Assembly: GCF_900497805.2 (NCBI RefSeq)
Contig: NW_020954557.1
Coordinates: forward strand, 124,001 to 188,000
DNA length: 64,000 nucleotides
Direction: 5' to 3'
Origin: Vombatus ursinus
Lineage: Eukaryota; Chordata; Mammalia; Diprotodontia; Vombatidae
Part shown: in pieces, positions 24,501-36,500 of the stretch
How the letters are laid out: every line of letters begins with the position of its first letter
Position numbering within the stretch: position 1 is the first letter of the stretch
Notes under the pieces: generated by a model
The model's input: only the letters and a program-made list of their open reading frames with translations
Told to the model about the DNA's origin: nothing
Database searches by the model: none
Program-made: the position numbers and the translations under genes

Positions 24501-27500
24501 AGAAAGTAGTTTTAAGGTTTTGAGCCTGGGGAATGAGGGGAATTGGTGGTACCATGGACAAACAAACCATGGACAAATTGGTGGTACCATGGTACCAGGG
24601 AAGTTAAGAGGAAGTGAAAAGGGAGAAGGTTCAAAACATGGAGACAGCCAGTGGTAATGCATGGAATGGGGAGATGTGTTATCCATATAAGGAACACACA
24701 TACGTGTGTGTGTGTGTGTGTGTGTGTACCTTTGATTGAAGGGCCACGCTTGAGGACCTAGAGGGCCACATGTGGCCTCAAGGCCGCAGGTTCCCCACCC
24801 CTTGATTAAGTTGTAGGACTGAACAGGTAGGAGGCAGACAGTTGTGAAGGGCTCTTAAAAGCCAAACAGATGACTATATTTGATCCTGGAGGTAATAGGG
24901 AGCTACTGGAGATTACTGAGGCATGGGGGCTGTGGGAATGGAAAGCAGTTCTCCAATCCGTGGGTGTGTGGTTTGTTTTAAGTTTTTTGCTTTTATAGAG
25001 TACTTAAGTCTTTTTTTTTTCTTTCTTGGGACATTTATAGGATAACGTCTTAGCAATGGAATCACTGAAATATGATCTCCCAAAGCCTAGGATACACAGT
25101 TAACTATAATTGGATCAGTGATTTAACTATTTAAAAAATAATAATAATAAAGAAATAACATCTTTGTCATAACTATTAGTAAAAGAGAGATTTTCATTAA
25201 CCAAATTATAGAATTTATTAGAGAAAGATGGTAAGGATAAAAGGATTTTAGACAGTACTATCAGACACAAACAGTGAAATAAACATACAAAATGAGGACT
25301 GATTCTTAACTATACCCCTTAGCATTTAACAAAGTGGAACCAAATAAATTAACAAATAATGAAGGAAAAAAATGTTTGGTTTCAGTCTTATTCCAAGTCT
25401 GTCTGAAATTTTAGTGCTGAGATCAGTTTAGTACCCATTGTATATTGCTCTCCATAGCATTTGTCCACCCAGTCCACCATTGCCATCAGTGATATATTAG
25501 GATGCCCTTCCCACCTATGCCCTTTCATCCGTGAATCTTGCCATTTTTTGCAGTTGTCTTAATTTGCATTTTATTGTTAGGGAAATTATTATTATTTATT
25601 ATTCTAATATTATTAATTATTCTAATAGAATTAATACTTATTATAATAACATATTATTAGTAGTTATTAGGGAATTTAAATACATTTCATTGTAGTTATT
25701 GACCGTTTTCATTTTCTTCTCTGAAAATGCTCTTTGACTCTTGCTTCATTGGGAAGTGTTATAGCTTTCTCAGTTCCTTGTGGATTCGAGGTGACAGATC
25801 TTTTATCTGATTGATTCATAGTATACATCTTTTTCCCAATCTTTTTCATTTTTTTTTGTTTTAGAAGCACTATTTTTTTATTAGTTCAGGCTTTCATCAT
25901 ATTTTCCCTGGACTATTTCAGGACTGTTCTAATTGGTCACCCTGTCCCCAGTCTCTGTCTACTCCCTTCCATCCTCCATTCCTGAAAGGCAGCTCTGACC
26001 TTGAGCTGCTAGGTAGTAGAGTGGATAGTGTTTTGGACCTGAATTCAGTTTCTGCGTCAGAGACTAGCTCTGTAACCTTGAGAACCTTCACCTTTTTCAC
26101 ATCTGTAAAATAAAAATCATAATAGTGTACACCTCACAGGGTTGTTGTGAAGATCTAATTCGATAACACATGGAAAGTACTTGGCAAACCTTAAAGCACT
26201 CTATAAATGCTAGCTATTATTTTGATTAGCTATTAATACCATGTCACGGCCCTACTCAAGCTCCAGTGGGTCCCTGTTCTCGGATCAAATAGGAATTCCT
26301 CCATTGGGCGTTTAATACTCTTTACAACCTGGCTACAATGTACCTTTCCAGTCATCAACAAGAATTTATTACGTCCCTACTATTTGCTAGGCACTGTTCT
26401 GGGCATTGGGGATATAAAAACAAAGAATGAAACAGTTCCTTCCCCCAAGGAGTTTATATTCATTCACATTACTCCCACGTATTCTCTGTTCCAACCAAAA
26501 TGGTTTTCTTGTCGTCTCTCATACATGACACTCCCCTCTCTGAGCCTTTGTACAGGCTGCCTCCAGTGCCTTGAATGTACTCCCTTCTCACTTTTGCCTC
26601 TTAGAATCCCTAGTTTCCTTCAAGATTTAGCTCAAGTACCAAAATCTAAAATCCAATATTAGATAACCTCCCCAGCTGCTAGTGCCTTCCAACAAATTAC
26701 CTCAGCTGCTTTGCATGTAGCATGTATGTATCAATGTATGTGCATGTTGTCTCCCCGATAGAATGTGAGCTCCTTGAGGGCAGGGAATATTTCACTTTTG
26801 CTTTTGTATCATCAGGGTATAACGTAGTGACTGACACATAATAGGTAGTTAATAAATATTTGTTGGTTGATTGATATGGCATTATGCAAGGGAATAATCA
26901 GTTAATTAATCAAGGAAAGGTTCTCAAGAAGGTGATTACTCTTAAAGAAAATTAGGGAAATGTATCTGTATCTATCTATACATACACACATACACACATG
27001 TGTAAAAATGTTTATATGTAGACAAAGAGAGATAAAAGATGAGGAGGGTAATTCAGTGGAGAAATGGTATATGCAGAAGCATAGAGGTAAAAATAAGAAA
27101 TCGTATGGATGTTGAGACAGATCTGACAAGACCAGAAAGACCAAGGCTGGAGGCTTGGTGGGGAGATAGGAAGGGAAGATGGGATGAGAAGGAGGGGGTC
27201 CAGTGATGAAAGACCCTGAATGTTAGACTAAGAAAAAATGGATAATTCTAGACACAATAGAAGACTAATATAAAATCATAAACAAGAGGATGATGTGATG
27301 TGAGAGCAATTGGTCTGTTTCTTCTCTGAGGTCTTACATAACCTCTTAACATCTACTGGGATAGAGTCAGGGATACCAGCCAAGAGGGGTGTTAGCTATT
27401 CCTCAGAAATCACCCTAGTGAAGAAATTATCTACCCATGAACAAGTGAAGTGGAAGTAAATGTTGGATTATCTAAAATCATGTTGATTATCTCTGCTTGT

Positions 27501-30500
27501 CTGGTGATGAAAATGATGACACTAGCTGTGTGACCCTAAGCAGGTCACTTAACCCCAATTACTTCACCAAAAAAAATGATGAGAATCTTTTTTCTCAACT
27601 CCCCACATTTCTTTTAAGTGATAGAGGACTTCTCTGGCTGTGCTTATAATCCCATTGTTTCCAATCTGTTAAACACAATGAGTAGTCAGGAAAATTCAAC
27701 CATATGGAACATGTCACATCATGCTGGCAGTATCCATCATCTATCCATACATAAGACACGTAGCATGACCTAAAAAGAAATGATATGATATATTTTTTTC
27801 TCAGAATTGGAGGTAAGCAAGAGATAATAATTAAACCCAAATTGGAATTATCTCTTGAAAAGGAAAAAAGGTAAAACTATTTGTATCAAATTATGTTTCT
27901 AAATCTTAGTTCCTGAAAGCCTTTAACTTTTCACTCTAGGAGTTAAACTTTACACAGCAAGATCTCTATTGCCCAAATTGTACATAGCATGCTGAGTTAA
28001 GTCTGATTACTATAATACTTTTGTATATGGAAGTTTTAAATCCTCTTTTTGTATTGCAATAAAAAGGATTCATGATGCACTGAGTTATTAACATTATATG
28101 GTCTTTGTAACTCTTAAAGACAAACACGATAGGGAAAGTCATTGTAGAAAAAAATATTCATAGGATTAAAGCAGGTTTTGCAATCATATCACACTGGTAC
28201 CCACTGCCTTCTATGATGTGACAGAAATAGTTTTAGAGAGAAATCTGAGGCTTTTGAGACAAAAATTCCTCATCAAATTGTATTTTGGAGGTGATAGCTG
28301 AGATAGTTTCCCTTAATAATCAGATGCTATAGATAATTCATTTTGGGATGAGAGCAAGGGTGTTATTGAATGTTTTAGCCTGTTTATAATATAACTGCTT
28401 GACCACAAATACCCTAAAATTATATACCAAGCCATTGAAGTAACAAAGGGTAAGTAAAGAAGACAATGTTTTCTCTTTGAATGTCTGTCAACCCATTTTT
28501 GAGTAAACCTCTTCAGATTGCCTTTTTCCTATATTCTTCCCTTCTCCTTCATCTCTTCCAAAGCCCAGAGTAAAGAAGAGGCATTTTGAGTTTATGTGGG
28601 TTGGAGGAAACCATCGTATTTCCTTTTTTAACCTTAAACTCTTGATTGTCCTTTATCAGGGAAAGACCAGGGACCATGATGAGAAACTGAATTATTATTG
28701 TTTTCTACATTCAAAACATTTAAATTTGTAGATTGAGTCAATTAGAATGAAAGATGGAATAATAACTTTTTGAATCAAAATAAAGATCATTCTCAAAAGA
28801 TGGGAAAGGTTTTATAAATGAGTGGTTGGAGAATTTGGGCAGCATTTTTTCTCAAAGGGGGTGATAGAGTTGGGAAGGAAGAAAAGTAAGGTTGAGAAAA
28901 TTAAGTCATCAGAAATGAGATATTTCAATAGCGATGCTATGTCCATTTTGTATTTGTAGTATTTGGGGGAGGCTGTAAATGTTACTGTTGATTACATTAC
29001 AATAGCTGACACGTAGAGAGTAATTTTTGGTTTGCAAAAGGCTTCACATACATTATTTCTTTTGATCCACACAACAACCTTATGAGAAGTAGAAGTATTA
29101 TTCAGATGAGGAAACAGACTGAGCAAGGCAGTAATTTGTGAGTAGTTACACAGCTCCTATATATCAAAGTCAAGCCCAGGGCTTCATGACTTTAAGAAAT
29201 TTACTCTTTTGAATGGACTATATAGCCCATTGCCTTTCCACAGCTCACTGCCTTCCTATATATGGAATATGGAAATAAGTGTCTCTTTGACTAAAGAAAG
29301 TTGTGTCTTTTTTTAAAGGTATTCTGCTAATTTGTATACCAGAATGCTGGTGAATGTTACTTTCTTTTTTAGTAATAAACTTATTACTGTACAGCTGATT
29401 TTGTTATCCATGGTTATGGGAGATAAGTAAATTAAACCCAGAGATGGCCTCAATTTCCTCATCTATTTTGGGGGTGAGGGAGGGCGGGGAAATAATACAT
29501 TTTAAGTAGCCTTTAGGGCTAATATTTTATGATTCTTGTGATCCACAGCAGTAGTTAATTGTATTAGAAAGCAAGATGGAAAAAACAAGTGCTACAGGAG
29601 TACTGATAAGGAAGAGATCATGGCAGAATGGAAAAGTCAGAGGAGGATTTAGCAGTACTTGAGCTGCGCCTTGAAAGAGGCTTAGTATTTAGAAAGGTAA
29701 ATAGATAGAAAGAGGGCATTCAAGGCTGAGTGGAGAAGCAGGAATAAAGAGATAAAGTCTAGATTGGCCATGTCAAGTCATGTTAAGGGGAAAGTGAGGC
29801 AACTACCCAGTGAGAATTGAAATTTGGTGTTTAAAAGAACAGGAAACAAGGTTGGGTAAATGAGGTGGGACCATTTTATGTAAGAGAAAAGATGTCAAAC
29901 ATCTTAGGGATGTGCATTTTGAGGAGACAAGTCTAAAAACTATCTAAAAGATTAATTATCAGTAGTTTATTACTTGATGTTTGTCTTAATTTTATCCCAT
30001 TTGAAATTTAATAAACCTAAATATAACTCATTCCCCTAATTTAAAAAATAAATAAACCCTCCAAAGGCACTTCCTATTGACTGTGAAAAAGGACTAAATA
30101 ATTTGGCTTGTAGAACTTAAATTTTCATTTCCAGCATCTTCCTGAAATGCATTGCCATTCTCAAGCAACTAATATACCACAAACTTTCTCTAGCTTGACA
30201 TCTGTCATAGCATCAAAAAACATGATACCATCTTTTTTTTTATTGCTTTTAGTGGTAAAAATTCCACCTGGTCTTAATGATTCAAACTGGCAACATCTTA
30301 AAAGATTATAGGTTAGGCATATTTTCCCATGAAAGAGGATGGACACAGTGGCAATCCAGATGAGATGGTCAATTTCCCACTTTCCAAAGGAAAAAGTTCA
30401 CATGATAAGTGAGGTACATAATAATTTTGTCATCAAAGTGGATCAAATTGTTTCGAATGCTTAAGCAATATGATTTTTTGTTATTAAAATTAAGATTTTT

Positions 30501-33500
30501 ATATTGTTAAGGCTAAAAAACCAATGTAAGAGAAGTTTGTCCAAGCCGTTTTATTCAGTAATTAATTGTGAGAAAGGAGAGCATATTCTATTGCTCAGGA
30601 AGCATTGCAGATGTGCCTTCCACCTTCTGCCTGTAACCCAGGAGCAATAGAGATTCAGGCCAGCAACCCACATCAAACTCTTGTGCAGTATAATAACTGG
30701 TCATTATGGTAGTCATCAGAAGGTTAAATCATGTTCAAGTTGGTTTGCACCAATAAACTGCAACCTCCTTGAAGTCAGGGACTGTTTCATTTTGTCTTTG
30801 TATTCCCAGTGCCTACTACCATAGTTCCTAGCTTAGTAAGGGCTTAATAAATGATTGTTGATTTGAATTTAATTAAATCTTCAATCAAATAGAAAATAAT
30901 TTGCCCACAAACATGCCATCCTTTGATTATGCTAGGTGACTGAGGCACTTCTATGGCCTTATATCCTCTAATACATTTCAGGGGTTGATCTCTGTCCAGT
31001 AAGACTCCAATAGACAAAATTCTGTCTAATATTGTAATTACTTTTGCATCTATGATTTCCTCTTGTTTGAATGCCCATTTGTCCCTCCTTTCTGAATGCT
31101 CTTTGTCCTTCAAAAATGAACTCAAGGTCAACCTCCTCCTCTGTGAAGTCTCCTCAGACTACTGTAGCCCATAGCAATCTCTTCTTTTGGACTCTTAACA
31201 CCTGTATCATACCATTAACTTATCACACAATGCATACTGTCTTTGTTATCTCTTTATGTCTTGTCTTCCCAACTAGATTGTAAACTCATATAAGGGGTGG
31301 GTCATGTTATGTAGGATGTTCCAAAAGTGTTGATGTAGTTTAAAGCTACTAATGACATTATAGCTTATTACTATTAAAATTTAAAACGTTGTAAGACTTT
31401 GGGGACACCCTATATAACCACAGTGCCTAACGTTAGTGCCTTACACAAAATTTTGTTGTTAAACAATAAACAAATGCAATACTCAAGTTGAATTCTGCTT
31501 ACTCTTCAGACAGTGCCTCCTTAAATACTTTGGAAAATATGATGTTAATCAAATTTTCCCCACTCTTTCCCCTAACCCTTCTCCCCTTCTACTTGCATAG
31601 TGACCAGCGTTGGATATGGGTAGGATTAAATAAAAGGAGTCCAGATTCTCAAGGATCATGGCAATGGAGTGACAGTACACCGGTGAGTTAATCTTCCACC
31701 TTTCTTTTTGTCCATTTAGATTTCTTTGGAAAACTACATTTGGTGAGGTAATTTGAGGGTTAGTTTGCATTTTGGAGGAGGAACTTGTTTTAATGGAGTA
31801 ATTTAATTATAGTAAGGTAATTCATCCATATCAGCCTCAAAGAATCTTTATGATCCCCATAGTGTTGATGAGTCTGATTTATAATAATAAATATTTCATA
31901 TTTGTACATGTTTTATAGTTTGAGGTGAGACTATCATTTAAGGTTCCTTAGAACCAGGAAGACCAGAGTTCAAGTCTTGCCTCTGAGACATACTACCTGT
32001 GTGGCCTTGGTCAAGTTAATTAGCCTCTCAGTGTTCTGGGTAGCTCTCAGAGTCTCAGGACTCCAAGTTGGAGAGAAGGTGCTGACTTATATTGGTAGAA
32101 GGAGTTTCCTTCTAAAGAATTCCCTGTAATAATGGAATCCCAGCCCCATTTGCTATCCCTTTTAGAGTTTGCAAAGCCCTTTAAAAAAAATTCTCATGTG
32201 ATTCAGTGCAACTGCCCTGTGAGGTTAGTAGAATAGGCATTCAGTTTTCTTATCTATAAAATGGGGATAATAATAGCACTCACCTCATAGGATTGCTATG
32301 AGGATCCGAGGAGATAATATTTGTAAAGTGTTTTGCAAACCTTAAAATGTTATATAAATGCTAGCTAGTATTATTGCTATGATTAGTTTTACAGATGATG
32401 AAACTGAGACTCCCTCCCTCCCTCTCTTCTTCTTTCCCTCTCCCTCTCCCATGCTGAACATACACAGATGATTTCTTGCTTTCTGGTTCTCCTTTTACTA
32501 GTGTCCATGCAAATCACCACTCTTTGTTTACAACACAGTTACCTGTGACATGTTGTAATTTGTTACATCATAATATATCCTATTACTTACATTTTAATAA
32601 CTTAGCTTACTAGAAAAAAGTATTGGATTTGACATCAGAAGATCTGAGTTTAAGTCTTGGCTGCAAAATTTACTGGCTCTGTGATCTTGCAGAAGCCACT
32701 TAAACACTTGCTTCAGTGATCAAGGTATGAGTTTTCCCTTTAAGTTCAAAGTAATAATTATCTATAACATGGGGAAAATGATACGTATATTGCCTTATAT
32801 AGATATTGCAAGCATGGTACAGTGGGAAGAAGAGTTGAAGAAAGAGGATCTCTGTTCAAATCCTAGGTTCTGCCACTTAACTACCTGTGTGACTTTGGGC
32901 AAATCACTTAACCTCCTGGTCCTCAATTTCCTTATCTATAAAGGAAAGGACTTGGTCTAGAAGTCCATGATTTCCTTTCCAGCACGAAATCCGTGATCCT
33001 ATGATATTTGTAAAGCTTTCTATGGCTGTTAAGAAGTATAGAAATGTATATAGTATTACTTCAGTTTTCTTCATGGACATTTGGGGAGGAGACACTCTGC
33101 TCTCTTTGCAGACTTGAGAGATACTTATCAACTTATCCGAAACCCATTAATAAATGATCTTTGCAATTGGCTTACATTTGCAGCCAGTTGATTTTACTAA
33201 TTTCTGCTTTATAGACTATGCCCTCTGACCTTGATCCCAAATTCTGGGAATATACCCTATCTGGAACCCCATGTACTAACTACTCTTCTGAACTGCAAAT
33301 CTTTATCAGATAAACTTATAATTCTCAGAGTTCTCTTTCTTCTACAGGTATCTACTGTGGTCATATCAAATGAGTTTCAGGAAGATTATGACATCAGAGA
33401 TTGTGCTGCTTTCAAGGTAAGTTGAATGATGGCATACCATGGGATACTTACTAAAAATATGGTGGTTGTTTTCAGTTAAAAATATTTAGTGAGTGTCTGC

Positions 33501-36500
33501 TATGTGAAAGGACCCTATGTCAAGACATCTGAGAAGTTTTTAAAAGACAGTCTAAGTCCACATTTAACTTATAATCAAATTTATAAGAAAAGATACATAT
33601 ATATACATAAACATATGTTTATAAGAAAAGATGCATATATGTAAAAAGATAATTATCTGTGTAACACAATAAGAAAGTGGCCAGGTAAGTGGTACAGACA
33701 GTAAATGCTGTAGGAGCTAAGAGAGGATACTCCATATGGAAGTCTTCATAAAACAGATGGCCCTTGAAATTGACCTTGTAAGATGAAAGGGATTTTGATA
33801 GGTAGAGAATACAAGGGAAGGTATTCCAGTCATGACAAATGACATAAACAGAAGTTCAAAGACAGGAAAATATAATCTATATTCAACAGGAGATGGGAGT
33901 AGACCAACTTGGCTGATCAAAGGGATCCCACAGAGTAGTACCAGAAGATGTTTGGAAAGGGAGGCCAAGTTTAGGTTATGTATACCCTTAAATCTCAGGA
34001 TAAGGGTTGAACTTTGTCCTTTAAGCAATAGAGGTCCAGAAAGTTTGTGTGCCAAAGAGTTTTTTTTTTTAAAAATCAAAATGGTAATTTTAGAGAGCTC
34101 AATCTGTTTTCGATTTGCAGGGTCAGGAGATCCAGGAGTTAGGGAGGCCAGTTGAATGGCCATTTCAGTAGTCTAGGCATGAGGTGATGAAGACCTCAAA
34201 TAGAATAGCGATAGTGGTGACAGAAAGAGAAGGATGGGTATGGACTTTGCAAAGAAGGGATCAGCAGGACCTGATGATTGATGGAAGATGGTGAACAAGA
34301 AAGAAGGAAAAGGTAAAGAGGCCTAAGGTGGAGGCCAGATGACTGGGAGAATGATGGGGCCATTAGGAATAGCAGGAGGAAGAAGAACTCTAAAGAGAAT
34401 GATCAAGATAGGGGGAAATCTAGAAGAATGTAATATATCAGAAACAGAAGGAGGAAAGAGAGTCAAGAAAAACGAGGCAGTCATGGAATCATAGATTTAG
34501 AGGTGGAAAAAAAACCACAGAGGTCAACTAGTCCAACCCACGAACTTTACAGATGAGAAAACTCAGGCCCAGAGAAATTAAATGACTCCCCATGGTTACA
34601 CAAGTAATAAGCGACAGAACTAGCCTTTGAACATGAGATCCTTTGGCTCCAAACCCAGCATTCCTCCCAGTGTATCATGCTGCCTCCTCAACAACATCCA
34701 TTGCAACAGGGAGGTCAAGGAGGCTAAGGCCTGAGAAAAAATATTATGACATGGTCATTATTAGGCTCTTTTTATTTAAAACTAGATGTTGGGGGTGGGG
34801 GGCAGCTAGATGGCACAGTGGATAGAGCACTGACCCTGGAGTCAGGAGGACCTGAGTTCAAATCTGGCCTCAGACACTTGACACTTACTAGCTGTGTGAC
34901 CCTGGGCAAGTCACTTAACCCCATTGCCTAGCAAAAAAAAAAAAGGAAAAGAAAAAAAAAGCTAGATGTTGTAATTATCTGTGTAGAGCAGTCCTGTTTT
35001 TATCAGCCTCTCACTTTGTATCACAGGAAAAGATAAAATGTCTTTTATGACTAGGATCTCAAACAGAAATGACCACTGGATCATATAGGTGATGGTAACC
35101 ATGCATATTGTATGAACATATTTTGAGCAAATACTAAATAAAATGAAATGTCTGTTGGACATGTTAATGCATTTTGTGATTACTTCCCTTCTTTATAGGT
35201 CAGCCAAATGCAGTGGAGAAGACGTTGGTATTTGTATGAAAACGGGGACTTGATTATTTACTTAAGACCTTTTGCTTGTGATATAAAACTTGAATGGGCA
35301 TGCCAGATACCAAAAGGTAAGTTTTTGTGGTATTGATTTACTAAGCCTTTGGTCTTCACATTGTGCATGCTGTAGAGAACCAGGAAAACATATGTAGCCT
35401 GTTTTTAGGTTAAAAGACAAAGACTAGAGGTGCAGATAAAAAGTGTGTGGGTTTTTTTTTTTAATTTCTCAACAAGGGTTGGCATTTTGATTTATAGGGA
35501 AAAGAAACTTCTATGTAGTCCATCCACACCACTTTCCTTAACTGCTCTCTCAGAGGTCATTGTTGACTTCTTAATTGCTAAATGGCCTTTTCTCTTAGTT
35601 CTTATCCTTCTTGACATTTCTGAAAAATTTGACAAATCTACCCACTTTCTTGAATATCCTTGGATATTCTCTTCTTCCTTGGCTTCCCAATATTGTTTTC
35701 CACTGGTTCTCCTCCTCCTTGTTCTGCAGTTGATGGGTCGTTATTTTCCTCTGATCTTCTGAATACAGGTCTAGCCCCAGGCTCTTTTTTTAAGACCTCT
35801 TTCCTCTCACTGCTTTCTTTCCAACTCTATTTCCATTTGTTCAAATATCACTTCTATACAAATGACTCCCAAATCTAATCCAGCTCTGATCTCCTGTGAG
35901 CTCCTGGTCTGAGATCCACCTAGATGTCCTATCAGCATCACCCAAGCACAAAACCTTGAAATCATCACCAATTCTTTCCCTCTCCCTTTCTACTAACACA
36001 TTATTAGTTGCCATGTTCTGTCAATTCTTTCTCTAAAGCACCTCTTACTTTCATTTTTTTCTCTTCACTCCCCTTGCCACCACGAGTTTAGGTCCTCAAC
36101 ACCACTTTTGTGGACTACTGTAATAGCTTACTAATTGATCTTTGCCAAATATATTTCTCTTCCACGGTATACATTTACCATAAGGCACAGGTGTGATAAT
36201 GTTCCCCAACTCACACCATACACATACCCTGCTTAAAAATATTCAGTGAATCTCCATTGCCTCATCTGGCATTTAAGACTCCTTACATACGGCTTCATTA
36301 TACCTCTTCCCAGTCTAATTTCACATTGTTTCTTTTTACAACTTCCAACTAATCTAGATGACTACTTTTCTAAGAAACAAATGTGTCATCTCTCACCTCT
36401 GTGCGTTTGCACAAGCCATTCCCCCATGGCTAGAATACACTCCCTCTTCAATTTCACTTTTTAGAATCGTTATTTTGTTTTGTTTTGTTTTTTACCTGGT

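Larger units (their letters stand above)
23689..31600 (+). other. LY75 intron (7.9 kb), largest in the window
   Basis: Holds reversed L2 blocks (23775-24660, 24808-24960, 27040-27320, 29585-29945), a half hAT MITE (24729-24804), a nested L2 (25905-26875), a SINE scrap (27520-27578), a MIR (28985-29200), L2 tails and a mariner MITE (30755-31470). In 24965-25900, 27580-28980 and 29945-30750 the sequence is AT-rich and I recognise nothing. Confidence 0.75.
31683..33347 (+). other. LY75 intron (1.7 kb)
   Basis: MIR-type pieces fill much of it (31925-32040, 32165-32410, 32610-32730, 32795-33010). The remaining stretches, including 33010-33347, show no recognisable feature. Confidence 0.7.
33417..35198 (+). 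other. LY75 intron (1.8 kb)
   Basis: Reversed L2 (33470-34450), THER1-type SINE (34485-34690) and a young SINE with target duplication (34792-34961). The last 225 bp show nothing recognisable. Confidence 0.8.

Noticed and set aside
24543-24600. Short direct repeat TTGGTGGTACCATGG occurring twice
   Set aside because: A local slippage-type duplication within the reversed L2; no larger structure around it.
24342-24701. Minus-strand open frame of 119 codons
   Set aside because: It runs across the L2-like fragment in the sense direction of that element; the proline- and serine-rich translation is repeat-derived.
33717-34163. Minus-strand open frame of 148 codons
   Set aside because: It lies in the reversed L2 copy at 33470-34450 and is a remnant of the LINE, not a host gene.
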